Below, in pieces: positions 11,375 to 24,189 of a stretch of DNA of 64,000 nt. The stretch's first letter is position 1, and every line of letters starts with the position of its first letter. The stretch is from NCBI GenBank assembly GCA_003117195.1, contig BDSI01000010.1, forward strand, positions 412,779-476,778, given 5' to 3'. The DNA comes from Eudorina sp. 2006-703-Eu-15. Taxonomy: Eukaryota; Chlorophyta; Chlorophyceae; Chlamydomonadales; Volvocaceae. The notes under the pieces were generated by a model. The model worked only from the letters and a program-made list of their open reading frames with translations, did no database searches and was not told the origin of the DNA. A program made the translations under genes and the position numbers.

Positions 11375-14230
11375 TAGCCGTTTGGCGCTTGCGGGAGCCG
11401 GGGTGTCTCTCACGTAGGATTGCCGCCCATCTCGCTTTCGAGGTTCCCCGGTGTGGGGCTGGGGATGATGCCTCGGCTGCCACTTGGGCGGCCGGGGGCC
11501 CGCTATCATAAACCCTGTACATGTATTCCATTCAACGCAGCAGTGGGTAGGAGTGCGCACGCGAGCTGTGGGGCTGCGGCCCCGTCAATGGTCACGTGGG
11601 TGGTCACGAGGTGCAAACACGCGCGAGTTGTTTCTGGTGACTCCGCCGATTCTGGCGCTGTTACGCGGCTGACCCGTGCACGGCGGCCCCGTCACACGGC
11701 TGACAGCGGGCAGGGATTGGGGGCAGAGATGGAGGGTTCGGATCAGCGGTGTGCGGATCCTGGATCCTGGATCATGTTCTGTCCACTGGTTCTCTGACGG
11801 CCCTAGCTGCCGTACCCTATCACCAAGAAGCCTGGAGGTTGACAGTTGGCACTTACTTAATTTGATGACATGGGCCAGACCGGCGCGTGTATTACTGTGT
11901 ACCCTGTTTACGATTCACGGGGACAGTCAGGTATGAGCTAAATACAGCGTATACCTGGCTCCGCGGACGCCCTTTGTCCAAGACCTGCTCAGGGCATCCG
12001 CGTGTTGTTGTGTTGAGCTTCAGCAATGGTTCCTGCGAGGAGGGGCCCCTGAGGACAGCTCGGTGTGCACGAATTGGAGCGCGGGGAGACGGGGAGGGGC
12101 CCACGGGATGAAGACTTGCAGGGTGACTGGTCTGAGGCTCCAGTGGTATTGGGGATAGGCAGGGGGCACATTACTGGTGTTGGTAAATGGGCCATTCGGG
12201 GGTCACTGGGCGTCAGGGCTGTTAGGGATGCATGTCTGGGTGTCAGTGGGCAGGGGATGGCAGTAGGCCTACCTCGGCAGGAGGGGAAATGGCAGGAGGG
12301 GCAGTGGCAGGAGGGGCAATGGCAGGAGGGGCAGTGGCAGGAGGGGCAATGGCAGGAGGGGCAATGGCAGGAGGGGCAGTGGCAGGAGGGGCAATGGCAG
12401 GAGGGGCAATGGCAGGAGGGGCAATGGCAGGAGGGGCAATGGCAGGAGGGGCAGTGGCAGGAGGGGCAATGGCAGGAGGGGCAACGGCAGGAGGGGCAAT
12501 GGCAGGAGGGGCAATGGCAGGAGGGGCAATGGCAGGAGGGGCAATCCGAGAGACAAGTAACCCCAGAACAAACTCGGTCGGACCAGGGCGCCAGGAGGTC
12601 CCTGACAATCAGCAATGAACACTGGCGGCCCGACACAATGCAGCGCCTCACCTCCGGCGAGACAGATGCACTGGGGCAGCCCACCAGGTAGACCTGGCGG
12701 GGCGGTGGTGGGGAGGCGGACAGGCGTGCAGATGCAGGTGGCAGGTACGAGGCGGTGGGGACGAGCAGTCGAAGGGCGGATGCGTGCAGGTTCAGGCGGC
12801 AGGTGGGAGGCGGCACTCGGAGCGTCGGAGGGCGCACAAGCGTGCAGATGCAGGCGGCGGATCAGATGCCTGGCGCACCTGACGCAACCCTCGATAACCC
12901 TTGGGGACCCTCCGGGTTGGGGCTTGGGGTCACTTCATCTGGGAGGTTCTGTTGCGGCGGCCATCTGTTGGGGCCGACGTCGGGCTCATGTGTATGGGTC
13001 TCCTGGTCAGGAGACCAAGCAACCGGGGGGAAAAGCCGTACAGGACCGTACATATGGGTACGGCAGGATGCACAGGGCCGGACCCCGGAAGCACACACTG
13101 CAGGGCTTCGGTCGTTTTGTGGTACGGTAGCAGGATGGAGGCTATTGGATAATGCCCCTCGAATCACACAGCAGGCTGCATGTCGTGCGCCGCTGTGCTG
13201 AGGCAGCTGTGTGGAGAGCGAGCAGGGCTGCTTGTAGGCGGGGTAAGGCACACGGTGTTTGTGCGGCTTCATGGCTTCATGGTACTTCCGGGAGGCCACA
13301 TTACCGCGGATCCGATGGCTGATCCGATCGATGGCTGGCTCCGTCGGCGGGTGCTCCAACGGATGAGGGGTATGTGTGTGCTGCGCTGTGACCTGCGTGA
13401 CGCACCCGGACGGGACGGTTGGCGGCTGGGCTAGATTGGACTGGATGGACTGGCGGCCCAAGACGTAATACCGGCGGCGGAAGCAACATATGGGGTGGCT
13501 GGTGGCTGGCACCCAACAGTCATCCAGCCCGAGTCATAGGTATTCTGGCACGGTCACAGGGGGACGCACTCGGGGCATGTAATCCTCATTCCCCGACATC
13601 TCAGAACGCCGGTCCCTCTACCCCCTGGGGGAAAGCGCTGACGGTGACGATTGACGCGTGGTTTCGGATTTATTTGACGCGCCTTGCCGCAGGACAGAAC
13701 TGATGACCGCCGCTGCGGCCGCCTGCCGTTCGGCGTTCGACGTCGTCCACTGCGGCAGCTTTCGTTGGATCCCAAGGGGCAAACCAAACACCAATACGGC
13801 AGTACAAATGAAAAGGCCGTTAACTCCAATGAACATTGGATGGATTGCAACGCATAAGGGGACACCGATTTGGAAAGACGTTTGGATTTCACAACCCAAC
13901 AGATGGGGTTTTCGCAAGCGTTGAGGATATTTTCATTTTTATTTTATGGCGTGGATTAGGGTATTGTAACCCATGCCAATCCACCGCTCAGCCGAGCCAC
14001 CGCTAATGTACGGTATCTGTCTCACTGTCGACACTGTCTCTCTGTATGTTTCACTGGGCGTGGATTAAGGAACGGATTGAGTACATCTATTGTAACAACT
14101 TCTATTGCATGCTTGACGTTGAGGTATTTACAAAATCAGCGTTCGGTCATATGTGCCCTTCAACTGAACATGCAATTGAATGGTTGCACACAACGCATAC
14201 GGTAACCTGAAATGCACGTAGGCGCCAAGT
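11375..14230. other. Intergenic, partly duplicated downstream of copy B
   Basis: No supported gene. Long open frames around 12.0-12.8 kb come from a 15-bp minisatellite. Segments at about 11,990-12,130 and 13,125-13,215 have recognisable counterparts at about 17,630-17,775 and 18,300-18,370 downstream of copy B, so the A/B duplication included the 3' flank. Confidence 0.55.
12276..12545. repeat. 15-bp minisatellite, about 18 units
   Basis: Tandem GGCAGGAGGGGCAAT with AAT/AGT variants. The unit is a multiple of three without stops, so several frames stay open on both strands. No flanking gene structure supports translation. Confidence 0.9.
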
Positions 14231-17205
14231 ATGACAACCAGTCAAAAAATGCATCAGAAGACGACTCAAACGCTGAACATTTGTACCATATTACGTGAGC
14301 TCAGCGTTCCCGCGCAGGATGTCCTGCTGCAGAGGTTTCGCAAGGATGGCGGTCTCAGCAGAATTCGATTGGTTTGCAAGGAATTCCGCAGTTTTGTGGA
14401 CTCCGGCGTCGAAAAGTTCACGCTTGCTTTGGCGCCTCAGCACAAGCGCTTGGTCGAGGCGGGACACAGGCCGCCGACCCTTCCCCGCTGCCGTGTCCTG
14501 GACCTGAGACTCGAGACACAAACAGGATGGGATGCGGCAACGACTGCGTCCGTTTTGCGGCTGGTTGTCATGGCTATGCCGCATCCCATAAGGACTCGCA
14601 TCACTGCCCTGACTGTGTCGGTGCGGGAGAAAGCGTGCGCAGGCCTGCAAGCCGCCGTCACTGCCGTGCTTACCTGCCTGCCAGCTCTGCGCACCGTTAA
14701 CCTCGGCTCGGGCTACTTCTGGCCGCGCGTCCCGCCGCAAGATAAGCTGCTGTACGACAAGCTGTTGTACAGCACGCTCGCAACGCTGCCCTTCCTTGAG
14801 TCGTTGTGTGCGCCCAGCCTGAGCTTCGTGAGCCACCTCGCTGCAGCCACGTCAGCGTCAGGGAGCAGCGCTGGTGGCTGCCACTTCGCCGGCGGCAGCA
14901 TCAGCAATGGCAGCAGCAGTGACAGTAGCAGCAACAGCAACGTTGGTGGTGCCCCAAAACTCAAGTCCTTGGTGATTACCAATGGCCGTGACTGCACTCT
15001 CTTGCCCAGCATCGCCCACGACCTTTCACGCTTGGTGCACCTCGTCAAACTGGACGTCAGCAGCTGCTCGGGCTCCGACGGCATGGCCCTGCTCCTGGAA
15101 CACTTGCCACCCCGCCTGGAGACACTCGTCCTCCGGGAGCTCACCCTAACACTGCGCTCCGGAACCATCGATAGGGTGAAAGTCGACAACTTCAACAACT
15201 ACTCGTTGATAAATCAGCTCCTGAGCAGCTGTGGGGCTGTGGGGCGCCGTGTCCCGTGCCTGACCTTCGCCCGTGTGGAGGTGTCCAATCAGCGGCCTCG
15301 GTCCTCCGGGCCGCTGACGGAGCTCCTGAGCCGCTGTAAGCGCGTGGAGGTGGACATCCTTCAAATCCAGTCAGATGCGACGGAACGCTCAGTGTACGGC
15401 ACCTTGAAGCTGCTGGGATGCTGGCCGCGGCGCTGCGAGATCGGCATCAATTACAAGTACGACACCCGCTGCATCTGCATTATGGATCTCCCGTGGGCGG
15501 GTGCGCCATTCCTGCCGGGGGACCAATCCAGGCCGCCGGTCGCTCTGCCGCCGCTGCTGCCGTCGGAGCCCGCCCGACCAGCACCTCATCATCCCTCGCA
15601 GCCGGAGCAGCCACAGCAGCAGTGGCACCTGCAGCACCAGCCGCAGCAGCAGTGGCACCAGCCGCAGCACCAGCCCGGGGAGCCCATCGATGGGGAGTCT
15701 GGCAGTCGCATGTCTGAAGCGGATGCGGAGGAAGTCAGCGAGGTTGGGTCTCAGGGAGGCAGTGACGATGAGCGGGGCGATGACGAAGAGGTGGAGGAGG
15801 AAGCCGAGGAGGAAGATGAGCTGGAGGCGTTTCTGAACACCATCGTGGGCCACTTCATCTGCACGCGGTGTCTAGTCTTCGACGTCCGCGACTTGGTCCA
15901 GTCCGTCGTGTCGTCATTTGGCGGTGGCAGCAGCGGGAGCAGCTGCGGCAGGCCATCCAGGGTGCTGCTGTTACGTGGCCAGCGCGTTTCACAGCTGCTG
16001 TCAGCTCCCGGCGAGGAGCTCGACGCCTGGCTGCAGCGCCTGTTCCGATTCATCGATGACCCCCGATTCCACCGGCTGTGCGCCGATAACCTGACAGAAG
16101 GGCGCTTAAGTAATGATCTAGATGGGCACTATCTTGCATTGCCCAAGCACCAAGTGGTGTTGGTGTGCTTTGATGAGTCCTCAGTCGCCCACACGTTTGC
16201 GGCCGCGGCGATAATGGTTGAGGGCTTGGCGTCCAACTCGGCCGCAGCGCTGGCGACCGCGCCTGCGCTGGTGGCGCCGGCCGCATCTGTTCAGGTGGTC
16301 ATGGTCCCCGACGAGCTGTACGGGGGCAACCCGGAGTCTTTCGGTCTGGAAGTACTCGACATACTGTCCGGGCTTCTGGTGCCGGTGAGTCTGGCTGATG
16401 GGGGCCTAGGGGCTTGCAGTTTCGTCCGAGGCGGTGTCGTGGGGAGATAAGGCGGCAGATGGAGGGAGGGTGTCGTGAGGGGACCCGGCTGTACGGGTAG
16501 GGTGGTCGTTTGCCGTATATGGAAAAGAAGATGTCGGTCGTTATATGGCTTGATAGCAAGACTGATAGGACGCCAAGTACGACAAAGAAAGCCTGAGGGG
16601 GAGCTTCTATAGCGCCGCTTCGCCTTGCGTTGGGCTGTATGTACGGTTCTGGATCGCAACATCGCAAAATGAAATCCAGGTCAAGCCCTTTACCCCGCGG
16701 TCCACTGCGCGGATCGCGATCCATTGCAATCCCCGCCGGCGCTCCCGACCGACCCATGGGTCTTCACAGTGCCCGATGGTTTCCCCGGATATATACCGTA
16801 TTCGGGCACAGCCCGATGCTTCGCCCCAGACATCGGCTGGCGGCCCCCCGCGCTGCAACCCAACCGGCAATTACGTGCTCGTCCCCATGCTGCCCGTACA
16901 TGTACCCCTGACTCTTCACCTGTACGGCGACTTCTCCTATGCGCCTTGCAAAACCCCCTTGCGAATCCCATACGGCTTGTTCTGATTATTTGACGCAGGT
17001 GCTCGAGCAGGTGTGGCGCCAGTACTGCCGGGAGGTGCGGGAGGGGGCCGCAGCCACCGCCGGTGCCAACAACACGGAGGCCGGCGGGGCCCTGGGCCAC
17101 TGCGCCCGCGTCGACAGCCGCCTCACGGTGGCGCACCTGTGCCGATTGGCAAAGCTCGGGGCCCGGATGGAGGATTTGCTGGACGGGGAGAACGTTCTCG
17201 GGTAG
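14231..17205 (+). CDS. F-box-like/leucine-rich family protein, copy B (intact, two exons)
   Basis: Exon 1 is 14231-16384 (donor GTGAGT) and exon 2 is 16999-17205 (acceptor GACGCAG); the junction is phase 0 and gives about 786 aa. Residues about 18-55 are F-box-like (ILRELSVPAQDVLLQRF, then RLVCKEFRSFVDS), a fold that usually docks to Skp1 in SCF ubiquitin ligases. Residues about 60-400 hold leucine-rich repeats such as LPALRTVNLG and LPPRLETLVLREL. A His/Gln-rich and acidic linker lies at about 455-535. The family C-terminal module follows: VLLLRGQRVSQLL at about 577, YLALPKHQVVLVCF at about 632 and VVMVPDELY at about 688. Exon 2 encodes VLEQVWRQYCREVREG and ends in LLDGENVLG. No signal peptide or membrane segment was seen. 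A start at 14249 is also possible. The F-box call is by motif only and the function is unknown. Confidence 0.8.
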
Positions 17206-20200
17206 CAGCCGGTTAGCCGTTGCTGGCGTTACACTTCTCACACCCGTGGATTGGGTTGCTGCCCGCCTCGCTTACTTTACTCAAAACACGCGGCTTGGCA
17301 GTGTGGGGTCGGTGACAGGGTGAGGCTTTGGCTGAGGTTCGGGTTCAGGGTTTAGGTTTTGGGCCTGGTGACTCCTGGCGTTGGTCCTAGCCCCCGTACT
17401 CAGTCTACCGTACCGCCAAGGGCCCAAGATGTTGATTGTTGGGACACTGCGTCGCACTCATGGATCAGACCGGTGTGTATGTACATGTGTATGTACATGT
17501 ATGTGTTTGATGAGAAGCCCGTGTGTGTGCATGTGTGTATGTGTGCGCTAATCCATGTTCGGCGGGACAGATAGGCAGGTGAGCTCAAGCTAATCACTGT
17601 CTCCACCGGCACGTTTCGGCTCAGGGCCAGCTCGGTGCATCCGTGTGTTGCTGTGTTGGGCCTCGGCGGCGGTTCCTTGGGAGGAGAGCCCTTGATGAGG
17701 TCCAGGTAGGTGCGCGCGCGCGAGGGAGCTGGGAGACGGGGAGGGCCCGAGGGGTGAAGGCTTGCAGGGTGCCTAATCAGGTGGATTTCGGTTGTGAAGT
17801 GATGCTTCGTTCGGGGCCCCTGGACGGTTGGGATGAGACAGGCAGGGGATGGGTTAGGGGATTGGGTGCATCGGTAGGAGAGGCGGTAGGATGTGGGGGG
17901 CAAAAACGAGAAACAAGCCGAGCGCTAGTGGGGTCGACCTAGGGCGGCAGGTAGGAGGCGGTGGTGACGAGCAGGCAGAGGGCGGGTGTGTGCAGAGGCA
18001 GGCGGCAGGAGGCGTATAGATTGGATGACGGCCGATCTGACGTGTATCTCCTTCGATTTGGAGCTTGGGGTCCCTTCTTCTTGGAGGTTCAGTTGTGGCG
18101 ATGGTGGGTGCACACGGGTTCGAGGTAGAGGCACCAACCACCACGGGAAAAATCGTTAACGGCAGACACATGTGTACGGACGGGCAAAACGATGCCCTGC
18201 AGGGCGGTGTTGGTTTCGGAGGCCAAGGCGTGTGTGGGAAACGAAGGGTCGGGCGGAGAGCTGCGTTCTTGGAGGTTGAGGGTTGTTGCCTTGCACTACG
18301 ATGACAGGATGGAGGCTTTTGGATGGGGCTCGAAGCACACAGCAAGGTGTGTATTGTACGTCGGAGCTGCTGTGTGGTCAGCAAGCAAAGCCCAAGACGT
18401 GCGGGACGCGATGGCAGCTAGGTGCGGGTCCACTGGCCCGGGACATGCACGCAGACACACACCAAAATGCTGTGAGTACATTGCGCTCGTGTAACCAGAA
18501 TGCTGTGTGGGCAGCAGGCAATCCGAATGCACGTGTGAGACGTGATGGCAGCTAGGTAGGGTGTTCACCGAGGGACGGGCCCTCGCTCCCCATGCATTGC
18601 CCCCTCTTTCCCGCCGACTTTGCGTCGAGACAACGCTTGCTCGCCCTGCCTGTCCCTGCCTGTCATGGTGGGCATTTCCCACCGCGCTGGTTCGTTGTTG
18701 GTAAACCCCGGGTTTGTCCATTCCTTAACCTACCGTACCGCAACGAAGAGTCTGCGGCGGGAAGCTTCCCACCTATACACTGAGGCATGCGCGCCTGAGC
18801 GAGCCATCCCCCATCCGTAATTGTCATCGAAGGCTGCACGGTTTTGATGCCCAGATGCCCATCGAGGGACCCCGCACCCGGCTCTATCGCCCAGCAGGGC
18901 GCGGGGACTGCGGCACGGGACAGGCAGGGCAGCTGCACCGAATGAAGCATGCTGGCAGTGTCGTACACAAGTGGGTGGACTCTGCCTGGCGTCCCCAGCT
19001 GGTGGGGTCACCTTCTCATCTTCGATGGATGCGAGCTGTTCGTTCGCGGGGGCTGCCTCTCGCCCTGGCCCCCACCTGGGGGGGGGCCCGGTTCAACCGG
19101 GCCCAGACGACAGGGCACACCGGTCGCTTCGCACCGTGGGGCCCCTCGTTCACAACAACAGCACCCACTCAGGCCTACGGTACTCCTGCGCACCCGCCTC
19201 CACCACACCTCACCGCACCATGCACACCCGCCCCCACTGCACTGCACCGCGCACCGGCCTCCACCTCACCGCACTCTGTGCACATGCCTCCACCTTGCGT
19301 TGCTGGGCCCGGTCGCGCTGCTAGCTACATACCGTTACCCGCCACCGGTACCGCGAAACCACGGACTGGTGGTTCCGGAGCGCCTGGATGGATTGCCGCA
19401 CCTCCTGGAAACCGCACCAGAAGACCAGATACGGAAAGAGACCAGACCCGCCTCAACATTCACCAACGGGTAGGGATCCGGGATATGGAACCGCGGAATG
19501 CTGCGGCGATGTCGCCGACAGCAGGGCCTTTCCCATGCGGCAAGCGATCCCCACCACCCCAATGTGTTGCAGCACCACCGATCTGTGGGGTCCGCTGTCA
19601 CATGCATTTCCTCAGCACACCCAAACGCGCGGAGCTCCGGCAAACGACACCCTGGCAGTACAAAATCAACGCCGTACAGTATCGTACATTCACATGCATG
19701 ACGGCCCGGATGCCGCCTGGGACTGGTCGCGGCGTTGGGCCCTTTATTCGCGAAGATGTAACTGCCAACAGGTCGGTGACCTCCAGGTCAGCCGCATGCA
19801 CGTGTTCCATTCAGGGACCGCCCAGGTACCGACTGCCGTACAGGCGGTACGTGATGTCGCAAGATTGCGTCTCTCGTGGTTCCCTCGCCCCTGGTGAACC
19901 CCTCGCCCTCGCCCTCACCCACCGCGCCTCACAGAACTCAACCAATGAACAGTATTCCTGACCTGCCCATTCCTGACCTGCCCATTCCTGTCCTGCCCAT
20001 TCCTGTCCTGACCTGACCTGCGGCACACGGTGCCCATATTGCCCTGCGGTGTAAGTTCCCATCCGGTGTGTGGGGCTGCCGCGGCCGCCGCAGTCGACCA
20101 GCGTTAGTACCACAATGCGTGGGGCAGCTGCTCCCACCCACGCGACCTGACCACACCACCTGATGACCAGACGCATACGTATGTGTGAACCTCTCCCCCA

Positions 20201-20299
20201 AAAAACCTAAGCCACGGGCCGACCCGTGGGACGCAGACCGGCCGGTGCGGACAGTGCGTCTACATCGCCTGACAGTCAGTGCCTAACTCAACTGCAGCC
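17206..20299. other. Intergenic stretch between copies B and C
   Basis: The first 1.2 kb partly matches the flank downstream of copy A. A GT/GTAT microsatellite lies near 17,475-17,545. A long plus-strand open frame at 18855-19961 has no recognisable motif and biased composition, so it is not called. The last part belongs to a direct repeat that also lies on the other side of copy C. Confidence 0.5.
19824..20185. repeat. Direct repeat flanking copy C, left copy
   Basis: Starts at CAGGTACCGACTGCCGTACAG and includes AAGATTGCGTCTCTCGTGG. A similar segment lies at 23215-23530 in the same orientation. Copy C sits between the two. This copy carries a 15-bp tandem repeat (CCTGACCTGCCCATT, about four units, 19957-20015). 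Confidence 0.75.
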
Positions 20300-22820
20300 C
20301 TACGCCTCAAGCAAGCGCGCTCCCTCCACGAGGCCTTCGATCCGCGCAATCATCCTCGCGAACATGCACAACCGGTGGACCGCATCGGTCCTGAGCTCGC
20401 CAGTGCCGTCAGTGCTTCCGCTGGTAGCGCCTTCGCCTCCGCTTTGGCTGCCTCCGCCTCCGCCTCTGCCCCCTCCGCCGCCTCCGCCTTCGCCTCCACC
20501 GCCCCCACCTCCGCCGCCTCCGCCTCCGCTGCCCGTGTCCATGACCGCCGCGCCGCTGTCCTCCTCGGTCTCCTGGCTTGACCAGACCTCGTCCCACATG
20601 CGCTCGATTTCCTGAGGGGGCAACCGACAGATGGGGGGTGCGGGTACAAAGGAAGAGCTCGCCTCGGAAGGTACTACGTGGGTACCCGGTGGGGGGCCCT
20701 AACCTACCTGTACCTGTACCCGGGACAACACCTCGATGACGTTCTCCCAAGGTCAGGTACGGAACGGATTCATTCCCCAAGATACGACATTCCAAAATAG
20801 CGACACACCATCGCCACCACCATCGCCACCACCACCGCCACCACCAACACCACTAGCAGAAGCCGCACGTCGATCCCACCTGTGCCGTACTCCGCCTCTG
20901 TCCATAACTCGCAATGTGCTGTGTATAGTCATCTGAAGCCGCCTTCAGCGTTAAGCCTCTTGCCCACCCCAGCACAGGACCACAACGCACCTGCCCCACG
21001 ATGCCGTACATCATGTCGTACAAGTCTCGGTTAATGTCAAACAACTGAATGTCGTACCGCTCCTCAGGAACCATCGCAACCCGGATTGATGGTGCTGCTG
21101 CCGGTCCTGGTGCTGGTGCTGGTGCAGCTGCCGCAGCTTCAGCTGCGGTTGATGCCGCGTGTGACGCCCAAGCGAAGAAAAACGCAATCAGGCGCCGATG
21201 GAAGCACACAAGCACTGCCCCTCGGTCCGGAAACACAAGGTAGGACCCGTGGACATCGAATGCACTGTCGTCATCAAAGGCGTGAAAGGTTCCATCCTGC
21301 CGAACTAGGTCAACCATCAACTGGGCCCGATCCCACTGGCTCCGTACCCAGCTGTCCAGCGCGTCGTGGCCGGATGCGAGTAGCTCCGAAACCCGCGGGC
21401 CGTGCAACAGCAGCACCTCCGAACACGAGCTGATGTCACTGCTCTGCTGTTCAACCCTCGGGGGAATCCAGTCCGGAAGGGCGCGCTGCTGGTCCAGGAA
21501 GCGCTGTACGGCCGCCTTAAAGTGAGACTCCGCCGCCGTCTCGATGTCGTGCCACGCGTGCTGGGTGTCCTGCGCTGCGCCACCGCCATCTGTATGCGGC
21601 TGGTGCGGTGCTGCAGGTCCGGGCCCCGAGGAGGTCGAGAGGGGCCGCACGTGGGGGCGCGGAACGTCCAAAACAATCCTCGAGATTTGAATCCAGCTGT
21701 CTGGGTTGATTGGGTCGATGCAGAACCGCTTTGGCCAGTGCCGCAACCGCCGCCGCAGCGTGCTGTCGACATCCCGAGCTACCAGACCCGGCAGCAAGTC
21801 GACCTCCTCCACCTTAACCTCGTCGCTGCGGCTCAGCAACTCGGCCAACGGCTCAGACTCTAGCGGCCCGGCGCCCAAACGCAGGACCGCCAGTGTGCAT
21901 CGTTGCAGCCGCCGGGGCATCGCCGGGCAGTGCAGCAGCTGCCTAACGAGCTGGTCGTGGCTGTCACGACAGTAGCCGATGCCGACGTCTACCCCCGTTA
22001 TGGTTCCGGAGCGCAGTGTTATTGTGCACCATTCCAGCAGCTTCAACCGCTCCATTCGGGGCGGCAGGGTGTTCAGGAGGAGTCCGAAGTCGAAGCCGCG
22101 GCCGCGAATCTCCAGGGTTGTCAGCTGTTCGAAGCGCGGCAGGTTGCTGGCCACTTCTGGTGTCACCTCATTCCCTGGAAACCCGCGAAGCTTCAGCTCC
22201 TTCAGGTTTCGGGCGATGTCGGCGTGGCGAACAAGGTGATTCACGACCCGCACGCCCGGCATCGTGACCGCCTCGAGGCCGGGCAGTGTCGCCAGCGTGG
22301 CGTATAGTAAGTCGTGTTGCAGCTCATCTTCCTCCTCACAGCGTGCAATCCAGAGACGCGCAAGCGCGGGCAGAGCACTGATGATGCCGACAAGCGCGGC
22401 GAATGGGGCGTTGTAGTCGCGGGAGATGGGAGGCACCTCCAACGCGGTAATGCGTTGTCGGGCGTCCGCCGGCAAGCTCAGCGCGAACAGTCGCAGAACC
22501 GCCACGTTCGTGGCGGCGTCCCAGTCTGCATTTGTCTGTAGGCGAAGCCGCAGAAGATGGCAGCGCGGGAGCGCGGGTGGTCCTCGGCCGGCCCTCAGCT
22601 GCTGCAGGTGAAACGGGCCCAACTTCACCGTTAAAACCCGGGTTCCGCCATCGACAAAATTCCGAAATGCCTTGCAAACGAGACGACATCTTGGTAGACA
22701 GGTCGACAATTCATTCCAGCGGCCCAATAACCGTTCTATCAGGAAATCTTGTGCGGGAGCACTGAGCTCGCGAAGTACGTCCTCAAGGTTAGTGACTCTG
22801 CGACTACTGTTGAACTTCAT
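20300..22820 (-). CDS. F-box-like/leucine-rich family protein, copy C (intact, two exons)
   Basis: Exon 1 is 22820-20991 (donor GTGCGT) and exon 2 is 20611-20300 (acceptor CCCCCTCAG), phase 0, about 713 aa. The N-terminus has the family F-box-like motif (VLRELSAPAQDFLIERLL, then RLVCKAFRNFVDG). Leucine-rich segments follow (LPALARLWIA, LPGLEAVTMPGVRVV, LPPRMERLKLLEW). The C-terminal module is VLLLHGPRVSELL at about residue 473, YLVFPDRGAVLVCF at about 530 and IRVAMVPEERYD. Exon 2 begins EIERMWDEVW, matching the position and pattern of the second exon in the other copies, and then runs through a long Gly/Glu-rich stretch from GGC/GGA repeats to EGARLLEA. This is a divergent lineage, not part of the A/B or D-G groups. 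It is flanked by direct repeats. Function unknown. Confidence 0.78.
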
Positions 22821-23214
22821 GATAATTGCCGTTTGGCATGTTGAGAGCTGAACTCAGATGCGCACACTCCGTTTTCACTTCCGTTTCTAAACTGCCCCAA
22901 TGAACAAGATTGAACGCCTCGGCATGCGTAATTTTTTATATAACGGACTCAATATATAAAGAAGCCCCTTCAGCATCAAAGGTATTTCTTGCGCATCGCC
23001 TGTCCCGTACTTCCGTTCCAACCAACTGCGATGCATGGCGGCCCTGCGACCGGCCGGGGCTTTGAGCCCTCCCCCGAGCCGCGTGTGCCCGGTCCTGCCG
23101 ACAGACCACGGGACCGGACTCGGACGTAGCCCACCAGCAATCACCCCTCATCCGGTGATCAGGCTCACCCCAGGCCGCTCCACCCGGGTCGCCGCATCCA
23201 CTCAGGTGGTTGGT

Positions 23215-23443
23215 CGGGTACCGGCTGCCGTACAGACAGTGTGGTAATTTACCAAGATTGCGTCTCTCGTGGTTCCCTCGCCCCTGGTGAACCCCTCGCC
23301 CTCACCCTCACCACCTAGCCTCACAGCACTCAAGACTCAACCAATAATCAGTACTCCTGCCTGTCCTGTCCTGACATGCGGCATCCGGTCACTCTCATTG
23401 CCCGATTGTGATCCCAATTGTCGTGTTGGGCTGCCGCCGCCGC

Positions 23444-23476
<33 letters not shown>

Positions 23477-23530
23477 CGCCGCCGCCGCCGCCGCCCCCGC
23501 GACCTGACCAGAGGCATGCTCGTGTGCGGA
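23215..23530. repeat. Direct repeat flanking copy C, right copy, with (CCG)n expansion
   Basis: Counterpart of 19824-20185. The short GCTGCCGCGGCCGCCG segment of the left copy is replaced here by about 65 bp of (CCG)n with CCT interruptions (about 23433-23498). Flanking matches on both sides (GCCTCACAG, CGACCTGACCA) align. Confidence 0.75.
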
Positions 23531-23825
23531 AAATCCAATCATTTATTCATTCAGCTTTGACGGACAAACGCATTCATTCATTGAACTTTGACGGACTACC
23601 CATCAGTGTCGGTTCCGAACCGCTGGAGTCCGGGTACTAGGCACAGTACAGAAGTGATGACGCATCGGAGCCGCCATACAGGCCGTACAGGCCGTACACC
23701 GCCTGAGTAGCTGCGCCGAACCTTTGCGCAGAGTCTCCTGCGCGCTCCTTTTAAGTGTCACCGCTTTGGTCTGAAAGGTCCTGATCTGCTACTGGAACCC
23801 GGACGGCTGCGCGGATCTATCGCGT

Positions 23826-23895
23826 ACACATCTTGAATGAATGAATGAACGTTACAGCGGACCCCAAAGGGATCAACTGTGTATACCAGGGCAAG
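23826..23895 (-). mobile_element. Retroelement 3' end with (TGAA)n tail
   Basis: Plus-strand reading is TGAATGAATGAATGAACG, then TTACAGCGGACCCC and GGGCAAGCC. This is the reverse complement of an L1-like 3' end with its CATT-type tail. It lies just upstream of broken copy D; the inserted piece may extend to about 24180. Confidence 0.75.
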
Positions 23896-24189
23896 CCACA
23901 GCAGGCCCCATGTCTTGTCGGTTAGGTGGTTGGCCGCGCGGCGCCGCGTTCACGAGAGAAGGATGCCGAGTCGCATTGCCCTAGGGGTTCGGTTAGGCGC
24001 AGAGCCGACGAACCCACGGCACCCCTGCATGACGCACGACAGGGAATCCGGCGCGCGCCCCCATCGCAATTGTATTTTGGTGGTTCTGCATCAGGCCCGC
24101 GGCCATAGGAGGCCACTGTTGACACTGCACCGCCGCCGATGGGGTCAGCCCCCACCTTGGCACCTAGAGACATCGACATCACCTTTCTC

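Noticed and set aside
12065..12837. Several overlapping open frames on both strands with perfect pentapeptide repeats
   Set aside because: They are produced by the 15-bp minisatellite, which lacks stops in several frames.
19335..19643. Minus-strand frame with Trp/Cys-rich text, considered as a retrotransposon zinc-finger tail
   Set aside because: The motifs do not line up with the two clear L1-like tails in this window; no family could be named.
18855..19961. 368-codon plus-strand open frame
   Set aside because: No domain motif, Pro/Thr-rich composition typical of GC-rich noncoding DNA, and its end lies in a direct repeat that is not coding at its other copy.
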